The notes beneath the pieces were generated by a model. That model had not been told where the DNA came from. It was given only the letters and a program-made list of their open reading frames with translations, and made no database searches. DNA of 30,192 nucleotides from Glaciecola sp. UBA983 (GTDB lineage Bacteria > Pseudomonadota > Gammaproteobacteria > Enterobacterales > Alteromonadaceae). Shown in pieces: positions 1 through 8,921 of this stretch. The first letter of the stretch is position 1. Each line of letters starts with the position of its first letter. A program made the translations under genes and the position numbers. The stretch is from positions 1-30,192 of the forward strand of contig DBBN01000124.1 of NCBI GenBank assembly GCA_002292215.1, written 5' to 3'.

Positions 1-268
1 TAGCCAGTATGTAAAAAATGGCATTAATCAGTGGATCCATAACTGGCGTAAAAATGGCTGGAAAACCAGTAACAAAAAACCCGTTAAAAACGCCGATTTA
101 TGGCAAGCACTTGATGCTGCTGTGCAACCTCATATCATCGACTGGCGCTGGGTCAAAGGTCACTCAGGTCATCCTGAAAATGAACGATGTGATGATTTAG
201 CACGCGAAGCCGCTGAGCTTGCTGCAAAAGGTAATAGTCAAATTGATAGCGGTTACCAACCGAGTTAA
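1..268 (+). CDS. rnhA: Ribonuclease HI, 3' part (partial at window start)
   Basis: This is the last 88 codons of RNase HI, which cuts the RNA strand of RNA-DNA hybrids (R-loops, primers). The frame is open from base 2 to a TAA at 266-268. The visible part contains the signature [16 protein letters not shown], which carries the His and Asp corresponding to E. coli His124 and Asp134, plus a [12 protein letters not shown] stretch matching the basic protrusion of proteobacterial RNase HI. The C-terminal tail (GYQPS) is close in length to E. coli RnhA. The upstream catalytic residues lie outside the window. The gene is followed by a short gap and rlmI on the same strand. The family call is near certain; only the 5' end is unseen. 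Confidence 0.96.
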   Translation, partial: SQYVKNGINQWIHNWRKNGWKTSNKKPVKNADLWQALDAAVQPHIIDWRWVKGHSGHPENERCDDLAREAAELAAKGNSQIDSGYQPS

Positions 269-302
269 TGCCCCTAAACGCATTGACGCAATATTAAATC
301 TA

Positions 303-329
303 TTGATCTAATGTAATTCCGCGTATAAT
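303..329 (+). promoter_or_regulatory. Putative sigma70 promoter of rlmI
   Basis: A perfect -10 hexamer TATAAT (324-329) lies about 35 bases before the rlmI start. The best -35 candidate is TTGATC (303-308), 15 bases upstream, which is short; ATTGAT one base earlier gives 16. The 95-base gap after rnhA contains no other clear signal. Confidence 0.4.
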
Positions 330-363
330 TATTGGTTAAAATACTACAAGTGTAATTGTCCTT

Positions 364-1548
364 ATGTCTAAAGTTTATCTTCACCCTACCCGAGAAAAAT
401 CCTTATTACGCAGACACCCATGGGTGTTCAGTAAAGCTGTAGAGCGCACTGAAGGACGTTGTCAACGCGGGGATACCGTTGACGTTTATAGCTCAGAAAA
501 TGTCTGGTTAGGTCGTGGGGCTTTTTCTCCTGATTCACAAATTAGAGTGCGGATTTGGACATTTGAGCCAAACCAATCTATTGATAATGTGTTTTTTAGC
601 CAACGTATCCAGACGGCTATCGCTGTACGTCAACACGTCATCAAAGAAGCCAACACGAATGCATATAGAGTTATTGCCGCTGAATCTGATGGTTTACCAG
701 GGGTAACCGTCGATAAATATGCCGATGTGCTTGTGCTACAACTCCTTAGTGCAGGTGCTGAAAAGCACCGCGATAAAATCATATGGTCATTGAACAAATG
801 CTTTCCTGAACATCGTATATATGATCGTAGTGATGTAGAAGTTCGCAAAAAAGAAGGTTTAGAGCCAATCAAAGGTCCCGTCCAAGGGGTTGTGGATGCG
901 CCGATTGAAATCCATGAAAATGATGTAAAGATTATCGTCGATATTGAAAACGGCCATAAAACCGGCTTTTATTTAGATCAGCGTGACAATCGCTATATTT
1001 CAGCACAATACATGCAGGACGCGCAGGTATTAAATTGCTTTTGCTACACCGGTACCTTTGCCAGCTATGCCTTAAAATATGGCGCAGCGCATGTGACTAA
1101 TGTCGATGTGTCGCAACCAGCACTAGATATGGCTAAACAGCATTTAATCATTAACGGTTTGGATGTTGAGCAAGCGAGTTTCGTTAAAAAAGACGTGTTT
1201 GAGTTACTACGTGATTACGCCAATAGCGAGTCGATGTTCGATCATATCGTGCTCGATCCACCAAAGTTCGTTGATTCTAAATCCACACTAAATCGGGCTG
1301 CAAGAGGTTATAAAGATATCAATTTGTATGCAATGAAATCGATTAAATCTGGCGGTTATTTAAGTACGTTTAGCTGTTCTGGATTGATGAGTGCCGAATT
1401 ATTTCAAAAAATTGTAGCAGATGCAGCATTGGATGCAGGTCGTGAAGTCCGGATCATCAAGCGCTATTCACAAGCCAGTGATCATCCAGTAGCAACTAAC
1501 TTTCCTGAAGGTTATTACTTGAAAGGACTGTTGTGCCAAGTATTTTAA
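364..1548 (+). CDS. rlmI: 23S rRNA m5C1962 methyltransferase RlmI
   Basis: A SAM-dependent RNA cytosine-5 methyltransferase, expected to modify C1962 of 23S rRNA. At 394 residues it is almost the same length as E. coli RlmI, and the N-terminus (REKSLLRRHPWVFSKAV) matches closely. An N-terminal PUA RNA-binding domain (about 1-75) is followed by an EEHEE linker and a Rossmann methyltransferase domain (about 180-394). SAM-binding motif I is VLNCFCYTGTF (222-232), motif IV is VLDPPKF (296-302), and FSCSGLM (336-342) supplies the expected catalytic Cys338. The start ATG at 364 gives the full-length N-terminus. It is monocistronic between rnhA and a converging PilZ gene, with a perfect TATAAT about 35 bases upstream. 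Confidence 0.95.
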   Translation: MSKVYLHPTREKSLLRRHPWVFSKAVERTEGRCQRGDTVDVYSSENVWLGRGAFSPDSQIRVRIWTFEPNQSIDNVFFSQRIQTAIAVRQHVIKEANTNAYRVIAAESDGLPGVTVDKYADVLVLQLLSAGAEKHRDKIIWSLNKCFPEHRIYDRSDVEVRKKEGLEPIKGPVQGVVDAPIEIHENDVKIIVDIENGHKTGFYLDQRDNRYISAQYMQDAQVLNCFCYTGTFASYALKYGAAHVTNVDVSQPALDMAKQHLIINGLDVEQASFVKKDVFELLRDYANSESMFDHIVLDPPKFVDSKSTLNRAARGYKDINLYAMKSIKSGGYLSTFSCSGLMSAELFQKIVADAALDAGREVRIIKRYSQASDHPVATNFPEGYYLKGLLCQVF

Positions 1549-1567
1549 ACATACCAATTAATTGCTC

Positions 1568-1588
1568 CCCCCTCTATCATTGAGGGGG
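1568..1588. terminator. Hairpin between convergent rlmI and PilZ gene
   Basis: A 7-bp GC-rich stem pairs CCCCCTC (1568-1574) with GAGGGGG (1582-1588) around a 7-base loop, placed between two converging genes. Neither side has a good T-tract, so it may terminate weakly in both directions or only protect 3' ends. Confidence 0.45.
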
Positions 1589-1600
1589 CTGATCGTTAAG

Positions 1601-1891
1601 TTAGTTCATTTTATGAAACTTAACGCCAATCAAATAACCACCTTCTTGCGCAATCGGCTCTCTAGCAACTTCAGCATTAGCAGATAATGATGGGATCTCA
1701 CGATTTTGCGAATCAATTTCTATATCTAATATCGTTCCCAATGGAATCGCTTTGGAACTGACTTGAAACGCCATACCTGTCGCGCTTAAGTCTTTACATG
1801 TACCAAATAATACCTCACCATCAAGTACTATTTTGCACTGTGAATTAATTAACATACGATAAAAATTACGGTTTTCTTCATAAGCTAGCAT
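1601..1891 (-). CDS. Single-domain PilZ (c-di-GMP-binding) protein
   Basis: A 96-residue protein made of one PilZ domain, which binds cyclic di-GMP and usually passes the signal to a partner in motility, adhesion or polysaccharide synthesis. Both ligand motifs are intact: RNFYR (Arg8-Arg12, RxxxR) and DLSATG (34-39, D/NxSxxG). There is no signal peptide or membrane segment, so it should be cytosolic. The start ATG at 1891 is preceded by AAGGAA at good spacing. It follows hrpA by 68 bases on the same strand and may have its own promoter in that gap. The partner cannot be told from the neighbours. Confidence 0.88.
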   Translation of the reverse strand: MLAYEENRNFYRMLINSQCKIVLDGEVLFGTCKDLSATGMAFQVSSKAIPLGTILDIEIDSQNREIPSLSANAEVAREPIAQEGGYLIGVKFHKMN

Positions 1892-1927
1892 CTTTGAATT
1901 CCTTTTAAGACAAAATAATATAGTTAA

Positions 1928-1956
1928 CCTTTAGATGTTGGAGAACACTTTGTCAA
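1928..1956 (-). promoter_or_regulatory. Possible promoter of the PilZ gene
   Basis: On the minus strand a perfect TTGACA (1956-1951) lies just after the hrpA stop codon. Seventeen bases further is TAAAGG (1933-1928), a poor -10; TATATT (1922-1917) is a better -10 but too far away. It suggests that the PilZ gene is not wholly dependent on hrpA transcription. Confidence 0.3.
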
Positions 1957-1959
1957 CAT

Positions 1960-4900
1960 TTAGACCGCATTTAGTGCCTGTTCAATACGTTTTACCGAAA
2001 TTGGGTAAGCCGTACCTAGTTGTTGTGCAAAAAATGACACCCTCAATTCTTCAATCATCCATCTAACTTCTATTAGGTTATCGGGCATCACTTCCCCATG
2101 TTGAATACTTTTACATTTTTTTTCGTAATGACCGGTTACTTTATCGATTTGCACTTGATGTAAGCGGTCTTTAGTCGGATCAATTTTTAATTTTTCGACT
2201 CGTTTTTCAAGCGCTTGTAAATACCGATTCCAATCATCTAACTTCGCAGTGCTGGTCATAAATACAAACTGTTTAAAGACTAATGAATCCAAATGTGACT
2301 TGATATGCCCCACCGCCTCAAGCATCGTTAACGGAATACTGCCTTTAGTCGATTTTTGAATACGATTGGCACAGGTTAAACCTGTTTCAATTTTTGCGGT
2401 GATCGCTAATACTTCTTCATTAATATGTTCTCGCACAAAATCACACACTTGCGCAAATTCTTGTTCATGTCGAATATCGCTTTGTTTATCAGTCTGAAAT
2501 TGCCTTACTAGGTGCGCAATACCCGCTAAGATGCAATCGTCAATTAAATCTTTTACATTGCCAAAGGGATTAAAATATAAGCCCAACTTAGCTTTATTCG
2601 GCAGTTTTTCTTGTACATACTTTAATGGTGATGGAATAGCTAATTGAATTAACTTGTACAGACCTAACTGATGCGCAGCATGCGCTTCATGTTCTAAATC
2701 AAATAATTCAATAGCGACGTTGTGTCGCTTCGCAACCAGTGCAGGGTAGCCTTTAATCGCAAAACCGGCAGTTTTATGAGTGAAAGTTGATGGTAACTCG
2801 CCAAAATCCCATTGCGTAATATTATCTCGCTCCAGTTCAGGACTGGCAACTTGTTCTAATGTGTCTTTGATTTTATTTTGTAATTGCGCTTGCAGTTGTG
2901 GTAAATCACGTCCTGTAGCAATCACATTATGCTGTTCATCCATCACCACAAACCGCATTTTCAAATGAAGTGGTAATGATGCTAAGGCGTCTTGCTCAAG
3001 CCAATCGTCGACCGTAACTTTAACTCCTGTCATCGTAAACAACGCATGTGCCAATGCATCAATCAATGCGATAGGCGCGCCTTGTTTGTCAACTGCCGAA
3101 AGCTTTTGTAAACACGCTTCTGCATAATCAGGTACAGGCACAAAATTTCGACGTAAGCGTTTGGGTAATGCCTTGAGCAAACACACGATCAATTCATGTC
3201 TAAAGCCAGGTACCAACCAATCAAAACCTAAGTTTTTAACTTGGTTCAACAGACCAATTGGGATAAACATGCTGACTCCGTCATCAGCTTGATGAGGTTC
3301 AAACACATATTCTAAAGGTAAACTAATGTTGCCTTGTTTCCATGTATCAGGAAAGGCATTGGGGTTTATTGCATCGGGATCTTTGCGAAATACCAGCTCA
3401 GGATCAAAGGTCAAATCACTGTCTTTGTGCTGCTTAAACCATTTTCTAAAGGTCGCTTCACTAACCACATGTTCGGGTAGTTTTTCAGCATAAAAATCAC
3501 CTAAGACTTGCTCATCGACCAACCAATCACGACGTCGAGATTTGGCTTCTAACTCATGCCCTAAACTTAATAACGCTTGGTTATCCCCTAAAAATTGATA
3601 GTTGAGCTTAGTTAACCCATTGACGAGTCCTTCACTAATAAACAAGCCTTGGGCAACTTGCGGATCCCGTTCCGATATATGCACAACACGGCGAGGGATC
3701 AGCGGCAACCCAAACAAAGTGACTTTTTCATAAGCTTGAGCCGCACCTTGTTTCTTTGACCAAAACGGTTCACTCAAACTCGACTTAGATAAGTGCTCAC
3801 ATAAAGGTTCAATCCAATGTGGTTCGATTTTGGCCACCACTCGCGCAAATAATTGTGACGTTTCAACCAATTCAGCAGCCATCATCCACTTAGGCGCTTG
3901 CTTTGCCATGGGAGAACCAGGAAAAATCATCAACTTGCTGTTACGTGCCCCTAAATATTCTCGCCCTTTGTCTTTCAAACCCAAATGGGATAATAACCCC
4001 GTCGCTAAACTAATATGAATATCATCATAATCAGGTGTTTGTTGATCAGATTGGATCTGCAGCTCTTTTAATGATTGATTGATCTGTGAGATGATATCTT
4101 GCCACTCGCGCATCCGCATATAATGCACAAAATTGCTTTTACACCATTTGCGCACTTGGTTTTGAGTTAAGTTCGCTTGCTGCTCACAAAAAGCCGAATA
4201 TAAATTTAAAATACTAATAAAATCAGATTGTTTATTTGCAAATTGTTGATGCGCTTCATCAGCAGCTTGTTGCTTTTCACGAGGACGTTCTTTGGGATCT
4301 TGAATCGATAATCCTGCAGTAATAATGACGACTTCATGCAAGGCACGATGTCCTTGCGCAGCAATGACCATGCGAGCATAACGCGGATCAATCGGTAAAC
4401 GTGCAATCTGCTTGCCTAATGGCGTCAATGATGGACGTTTTTTATGTAAGTTAATCGCTTGTAACTCTTGCAACAAACGATAGCCATCAGTAATAAAGCG
4501 AGGATCAGGCGGTTGCACAAATGGAAAATCAGCAATATCACCTAAGCCAAGTGCTAACATTTTTAAGATAACCGACGCGAGATTCGTGCGTAAAATTTCC
4601 GGATCGGTAAACTCACTGCGTCCTAAATAATCATCCTCGGCATATAAGCGTATACAGATACCATTAGCTACTCGTCCACAGCGTCCTGAGCGTTGATTAG
4701 CTGAAGCTTGTGAAATCGCTTCAATCGGTAAGCGCTGAACTTTAGACCGGTACGAATAACGCGATATCCGCGCAAATCCGGGATCAATAACATATCTAAT
4801 CCCAGGTACCGTCAATGAGGTTTCGGCGACGTTGGTGGCAAGCACAATACGTTGACCGGTATGCGAGGAAAAAATTTTATTTTGCTCGGCTGCGGATAAA

Positions 4901-5892
4901 CGCGCATACAACGGCACCACTTCAAGATTTGACCATAGTTGTTTTTTTAATAGCTGTTCGGTTTCACGGATCTCTCGTTCACCGCTCAAAAATATTAAAA
5001 TATCACCGGGTTTTTCTTTCCGAAGCTCCGTTACCGCATTAACAATACCTTGCCCAACATCGATATCATCATCGTCATCAACCAAAGCACGATAGCGCAT
5101 TTCGACAGGATAAGTTCGCCCACTGACGCTGATAATAGGGGCATCAAAAAAGTGTTTGGCAAATCGTTCAGGATCAATGGTCGCTGAGGTAATAATCAGC
5201 TTTAAATCGGGACGTTTGGGTAATAACTGTCTTAAGTACCCTAATAAAAAATCAATATTGAGACTACGTTCGTGGGCTTCATCAATGATTATGGTGTCGT
5301 ATTGATGTAAAAAACGATCATGCTGGATCTCTGCTAACAAAATCCCATCCGTCATTAATTTTACATGCGTGTCTTGATTACCATGATCACTAAAACGAAT
5401 TTTAAACCCGACAGACTGCCCTATTTCAGTATCAAGTTCCTCTGCAATCCTTGCAGCGACACTGCGAGCCGCCAAGCGACGTGGTTGTGTGTGAGCAATC
5501 GTCCCAGTAACGCCTCGGCCTAGCTCCAAACACATTTTAGGAATTTGCGTGGTTTTACCTGAACCTGTTTCACCGGCAATAATCACGACTTGGTGGTCAA
5601 GGATGGCTTGCTTTATATCGTCTTGGCGTTCACTAACTGGTAAATCTGGATAAGTGATTTTGGGTAACGCCTGGCGACGTTCCTTTACACGTGTTTGCGA
5701 TAAATTAATCTGAGCGACTAATTTACTTAAACCAGTGGCGAGTTTTTCACCATCTAATGCTTGTATTTCGCGATAGCGACGGGTAAAACGAAAACGATCC
5801 TTGCCCATACATAGGGCAAGTTGGTCATTAAATAATGCATGTTGGGCTATGTCACTTGCAGTAAGCCCAACAGGAACAACAGGTTCAGTCAT
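1960..5892 (-). CDS. hrpA: ATP-dependent RNA helicase HrpA (DEAH family)
   Basis: A 1310-residue DEAH-box RNA helicase, matching the length of E. coli HrpA (about 1300). In E. coli the family is linked to rescue of stalled ribosomes and mRNA processing. Visible motifs are Walker A GETGSGKTT (107-115), DEAH (204-207) within IIIDEAHERS, SAT (236-238) and motif VI QRSGRCGRV. They are followed by the winged-helix, HA2 and OB-type regions and the long HrpA-specific C-terminal domain. The start at 5892 gives an N-terminus collinear with E. coli, although no good ribosome-binding site is visible. It begins 12 bases after the iaaA-like stop, so it is probably co-transcribed or translationally coupled with that gene. 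Confidence 0.96.
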   Translation of the reverse strand: MTEPVVPVGLTASDIAQHALFNDQLALCMGKDRFRFTRRYREIQALDGEKLATGLSKLVAQINLSQTRVKERRQALPKITYPDLPVSERQDDIKQAILDHQVVIIAGETGSGKTTQIPKMCLELGRGVTGTIAHTQPRRLAARSVAARIAEELDTEIGQSVGFKIRFSDHGNQDTHVKLMTDGILLAEIQHDRFLHQYDTIIIDEAHERSLNIDFLLGYLRQLLPKRPDLKLIITSATIDPERFAKHFFDAPIISVSGRTYPVEMRYRALVDDDDDIDVGQGIVNAVTELRKEKPGDILIFLSGEREIRETEQLLKKQLWSNLEVVPLYARLSAAEQNKIFSSHTGQRIVLATNVAETSLTVPGIRYVIDPGFARISRYSYRSKVQRLPIEAISQASANQRSGRCGRVANGICIRLYAEDDYLGRSEFTDPEILRTNLASVILKMLALGLGDIADFPFVQPPDPRFITDGYRLLQELQAINLHKKRPSLTPLGKQIARLPIDPRYARMVIAAQGHRALHEVVIITAGLSIQDPKERPREKQQAADEAHQQFANKQSDFISILNLYSAFCEQQANLTQNQVRKWCKSNFVHYMRMREWQDIISQINQSLKELQIQSDQQTPDYDDIHISLATGLLSHLGLKDKGREYLGARNSKLMIFPGSPMAKQAPKWMMAAELVETSQLFARVVAKIEPHWIEPLCEHLSKSSLSEPFWSKKQGAAQAYEKVTLFGLPLIPRRVVHISERDPQVAQGLFISEGLVNGLTKLNYQFLGDNQALLSLGHELEAKSRRRDWLVDEQVLGDFYAEKLPEHVVSEATFRKWFKQHKDSDLTFDPELVFRKDPDAINPNAFPDTWKQGNISLPLEYVFEPHQADDGVSMFIPIGLLNQVKNLGFDWLVPGFRHELIVCLLKALPKRLRRNFVPVPDYAEACLQKLSAVDKQGAPIALIDALAHALFTMTGVKVTVDDWLEQDALASLPLHLKMRFVVMDEQHNVIATGRDLPQLQAQLQNKIKDTLEQVASPELERDNITQWDFGELPSTFTHKTAGFAIKGYPALVAKRHNVAIELFDLEHEAHAAHQLGLYKLIQLAIPSPLKYVQEKLPNKAKLGLYFNPFGNVKDLIDDCILAGIAHLVRQFQTDKQSDIRHEQEFAQVCDFVREHINEEVLAITAKIETGLTCANRIQKSTKGSIPLTMLEAVGHIKSHLDSLVFKQFVFMTSTAKLDDWNRYLQALEKRVEKLKIDPTKDRLHQVQIDKVTGHYEKKCKSIQHGEVMPDNLIEVRWMIEELRVSFFAQQLGTAYPISVKRIEQALNAV

Positions 5893-5904
5893 AAAAAAAT
5901 ATTA

Positions 5905-6984
5905 TTATCGGTAAATGGCAACGCTCATTTTACCATGAATATCGATACTCGCGCGATACATGCCTTCAGTATTAAATGGCATAGCTATATTACCCGCTGT
6001 ATCAATAGCGATAACCCCACCCGAACCATCCGCCTCAACTAACACCTCATTAACCACTTTATCAGCAGCCGCATGCAATGTTAATCCTTGATATGCCATG
6101 CGTGCACAAATATCCGCCGCCACTTGATAGCGAATAAAATACTCACCATGTCCCGTTGCAGAGACGGCACAACTATCGTTATCTGCAAACGTCCCCGCAC
6201 CGATAATCGGAGAATCGCCAATCCGACCATAACGCTTGGCTGTCATTCCGCCCGTTGACGTGCCAGCGACGACGTTACCTTGCTGGTCTAATACAACCGC
6301 TCCGACGGTCCCAAATTTGTAATCTTGAAATTCAAGTAACTCAGTCTGTGAGTCGGCAATCGCGCGTTTGGCTTTTTGTAACGACTTCAATCGTCGTTCG
6401 GTATCAAAAATATGATTGTCTACTTGGGCGAGTCCTTGTTCTTGAGCAAACTCTTCAGCACCGCTACCACTGAGCATAACATGGACAGAATGGTTCATGA
6501 CTGCTTGTGCTGCGGCAATCGGACTGGCTATGGTTTTAACGCCGGATACCGCACCAGCAAGACGCTCAGCACCATGCATAATTGACGCATCTAACTCATG
6601 ATCACCTGCATAAGTATAAACCGCACCAATGCCGGCGTTAAATAAGGGCGATTGCTCCAATATCTGAATCGCACTGATAACAGCGTACTGGCCATCTTTA
6701 CCGGCTTTTAACTGAGCATATCCAGCGAGTAATGCTTCTTCTAGTTTCGCTCGATATTGTTGTGCTTGTTGTTCCGATAAATTCGCTTTGGTAATCGTAC
6801 CAGCCCCACCATGTAGGGCGATGGCTATTGGGTTTGTTGAGACCGTTGATAATGGTGTATCTTGCACTAAATTTGCATGTAACATCCACGGTGTAACCAG
6901 CATGGTCGTTATTACAGCGGTGACTAGAGGATTGTGTCGTTGTCTAAGCGTGTTCATTGATTTAGCCTGTAATGCATTTATCAT
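5905..6984 (-). CDS. iaaA: Isoaspartyl peptidase / L-asparaginase (Ntn hydrolase), probably exported
   Basis: A plant-type asparaginase/isoaspartyl dipeptidase of the N-terminal nucleophile hydrolase family. It hydrolyses beta-aspartyl dipeptides and L-asparagine after self-cleaving into alpha and beta chains. The sequence shows ALHGGAGTI near 56-64 and the autocleavage site Gly225-Thr226 (GTVGAV), with GTSTGG (241-246) downstream; Thr226 is the expected nucleophile. Unlike cytosolic E. coli IaaA it has an N-terminal extension (about 1-38) with a basic stretch followed by a hydrophobic segment ending near LHA, like a signal peptide. The start at 6984 has AAGGG at good spacing; an internal ATG at codon 10 is an alternative. 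hrpA follows after 12 bases. Confidence 0.9.
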   Translation of the reverse strand: MINALQAKSMNTLRQRHNPLVTAVITTMLVTPWMLHANLVQDTPLSTVSTNPIAIALHGGAGTITKANLSEQQAQQYRAKLEEALLAGYAQLKAGKDGQYAVISAIQILEQSPLFNAGIGAVYTYAGDHELDASIMHGAERLAGAVSGVKTIASPIAAAQAVMNHSVHVMLSGSGAEEFAQEQGLAQVDNHIFDTERRLKSLQKAKRAIADSQTELLEFQDYKFGTVGAVVLDQQGNVVAGTSTGGMTAKRYGRIGDSPIIGAGTFADNDSCAVSATGHGEYFIRYQVAADICARMAYQGLTLHAAADKVVNEVLVEADGSGGVIAIDTAGNIAMPFNTEGMYRASIDIHGKMSVAIYR

Positions 6985-7090
6985 CCTAATACCCTTAAGA
7001 TATTTATCGTGTAGCCGTTAATATCATAAGAATATAACAATGGATGTCGGCAAAGGAAAGCAGATTGTATAAGGTGTTAAAATCCCAAAT

Positions 7091-8749
7091 ATGAATGATT
7101 ACCGTGTTCTGATTATCGATGATCAATCGCTAGTCCATGATTCATTGAAAAAGACTCTAACTAATTTAGGTTTTCACAAAATCCATTCGGCAACGAATGC
7201 CCATTATGCCGTACGTCTATGTGAAACCATTACATTTGATTTCATCTTTTTATCCTTTAATGTCAACAGTGATAAAGACGGATTTCACCTTTATGAAGAA
7301 CTCAAGTTTTGTGGGCATATAAATACGCAAACCACAGTCATATTTTTAAGTGCGGATACGTCACAAGATCTAGTCAATAGTATCGTTGAACTTGAGCCTG
7401 ATGACTTTTGGGCCAAACCTCTCGATACACGCACCATTATTAGTCGTGTCGGATTTTTAATTAATTCGCGAAAACGTCTCAATAAGTTATTTTCTTTTGT
7501 TGATAAACAACAGTTTGCCGCCGCAATTTATACCGCTGAACGCAATCTCAAAATGCCAGAACTGGAAGAATATTTTCCTAAAATCAAACGTATTATTGGG
7601 ACCAGTTTGTTTAAACTGCACCAGTTTGATGAGGCTGAACGGTATTATCGCAAATTACTTGATCAACATAATTACAGCTGGCTACATATTGAGTTATGTC
7701 GTAGTTTACTCAAATTAAAAAGGGAACAAGAAGCCGAGATCATGTTGGGTGATTTGTTTTTGCGCGATGACACACGCTTTGCTGCTTATGACTTAATTAC
7801 ATCCTACTGCATTGATAATGAACGCTTTAAGGAAGCCTATAATTATATCAAGCGCGCAACATTATTAGCCCCTCGCAATATTAACCGAAATAAGAAACTG
7901 TGGGATCTTGCCCGTTTAAATCATGACCGCTTAGGGCAATATAAAGCAACAATCACTATTTATAAATATGCTAAAAACTCGATTCATGACTCTCCTCATC
8001 TACGATTAAATGTCATTCGCTCTGCCATCGATTTAGCATCAGCGTCACATCAATCCGAATCAGCAAGTTTACTCAAAAACGCCAATTTGCTGCTCAAACA
8101 GTTAGAACAGTCCAATTACGATAATGAAATCAACAATCAATTAATTGTAGTGAAAGCACGTATGGCGTCCTTGGTGCAAAATAAAAGCCTAGCGGATAAT
8201 CTACTGACACAAATTTATGATGACTCAGTACATGACTTGTTGGAAGATAATTTAGATAAAATGAAGGCGTTTCACGAAGTCGGTAATAGAGAAAGAACCA
8301 GCCGTATTTTATCTATCGTCAAAAAACAAATTGCCGGTGATAGTCTGTCGTCAAAGGTTATAGACAAATATCTTGAACAAGAATCCATCGAACGAACTGA
8401 GATCAACTTTACGCCAAAAGAACTAAAAGAAATGGCCGAAGTGAATTATAAAAACAACCGCTTTAAACCTGCTTTTATGAACCTAAGTCAAGCATTTGTA
8501 TTAGCTCCTAACAACATTGCCATCGCGTTATCATTGTTAAAAGTATTAGTTAAAATAGCCGTACATGAAGCGATTAATGAGGAGCAAGAAGACATTATTA
8601 ATAAGATTAAAGAGCTGCAGAATGAGAGCGAATTGAGTACTGAAAATACAGCATTATATAATCAGTACTTGATGAATTTAAAACGCCATCCTGATCAAAA
8701 TGAATATTCTGATTCACCTTCTCCTAGTGAATTGTCGCATAAAAAGTGA
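7091..8749 (+). CDS. Receiver-domain protein with C-terminal TPR repeats; phosphoacceptor Asp replaced by Ser
   Basis: A 552-residue cytosolic protein with an N-terminal response-regulator receiver domain (about 1-125) and a long helical region (about 130-540) of tetratricopeptide-like repeats, for example FDEAERYYRKLL and NRFKPAFMNLSQAFVLAP. No DNA-binding or enzymatic output domain is seen, so it probably acts through protein-protein contacts. The receiver keeps the acidic pair Asp10-Asp11, the switch Ser87 and Lys109 of AKP. The usual phosphoacceptor site reads FIFLSFNVNSDKDG, with Ser55 where Asp is expected (codon TCC). Phosphorylation-independent behaviour is therefore likely. No kinase is adjacent. 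It is transcribed divergently from the iaaA-like gene across about 106 bases. Confidence 0.85.
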   Translation: MNDYRVLIIDDQSLVHDSLKKTLTNLGFHKIHSATNAHYAVRLCETITFDFIFLSFNVNSDKDGFHLYEELKFCGHINTQTTVIFLSADTSQDLVNSIVELEPDDFWAKPLDTRTIISRVGFLINSRKRLNKLFSFVDKQQFAAAIYTAERNLKMPELEEYFPKIKRIIGTSLFKLHQFDEAERYYRKLLDQHNYSWLHIELCRSLLKLKREQEAEIMLGDLFLRDDTRFAAYDLITSYCIDNERFKEAYNYIKRATLLAPRNINRNKKLWDLARLNHDRLGQYKATITIYKYAKNSIHDSPHLRLNVIRSAIDLASASHQSESASLLKNANLLLKQLEQSNYDNEINNQLIVVKARMASLVQNKSLADNLLTQIYDDSVHDLLEDNLDKMKAFHEVGNRERTSRILSIVKKQIAGDSLSSKVIDKYLEQESIERTEINFTPKELKEMAEVNYKNNRFKPAFMNLSQAFVLAPNNIAIALSLLKVLVKIAVHEAINEEQEDIINKIKELQNESELSTENTALYNQYLMNLKRHPDQNEYSDSPSPSELSHKK

Positions 8750-8921
8750 GCTAGCCTAAACAAAATAACCTAAGCGTTCTGCAAAGACAGAATTGATTTG
8801 TTTCATAACAGCTTCCTTACTTAAACATTCTAAATTGCTATCCTTTCATCCCCATTAATAACGTGCTATTTTCTATTTTATTCATACATTAAATGCTCAT
8901 TCATTATAGGTGCATGCCGAT

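Noticed and set aside
8776..8803. Hairpin TTCTG-N6-CAGAA with T-rich sequence after the receiver-TPR gene.
   Set aside because: A stem of only five base pairs is too weak to support a terminator call.
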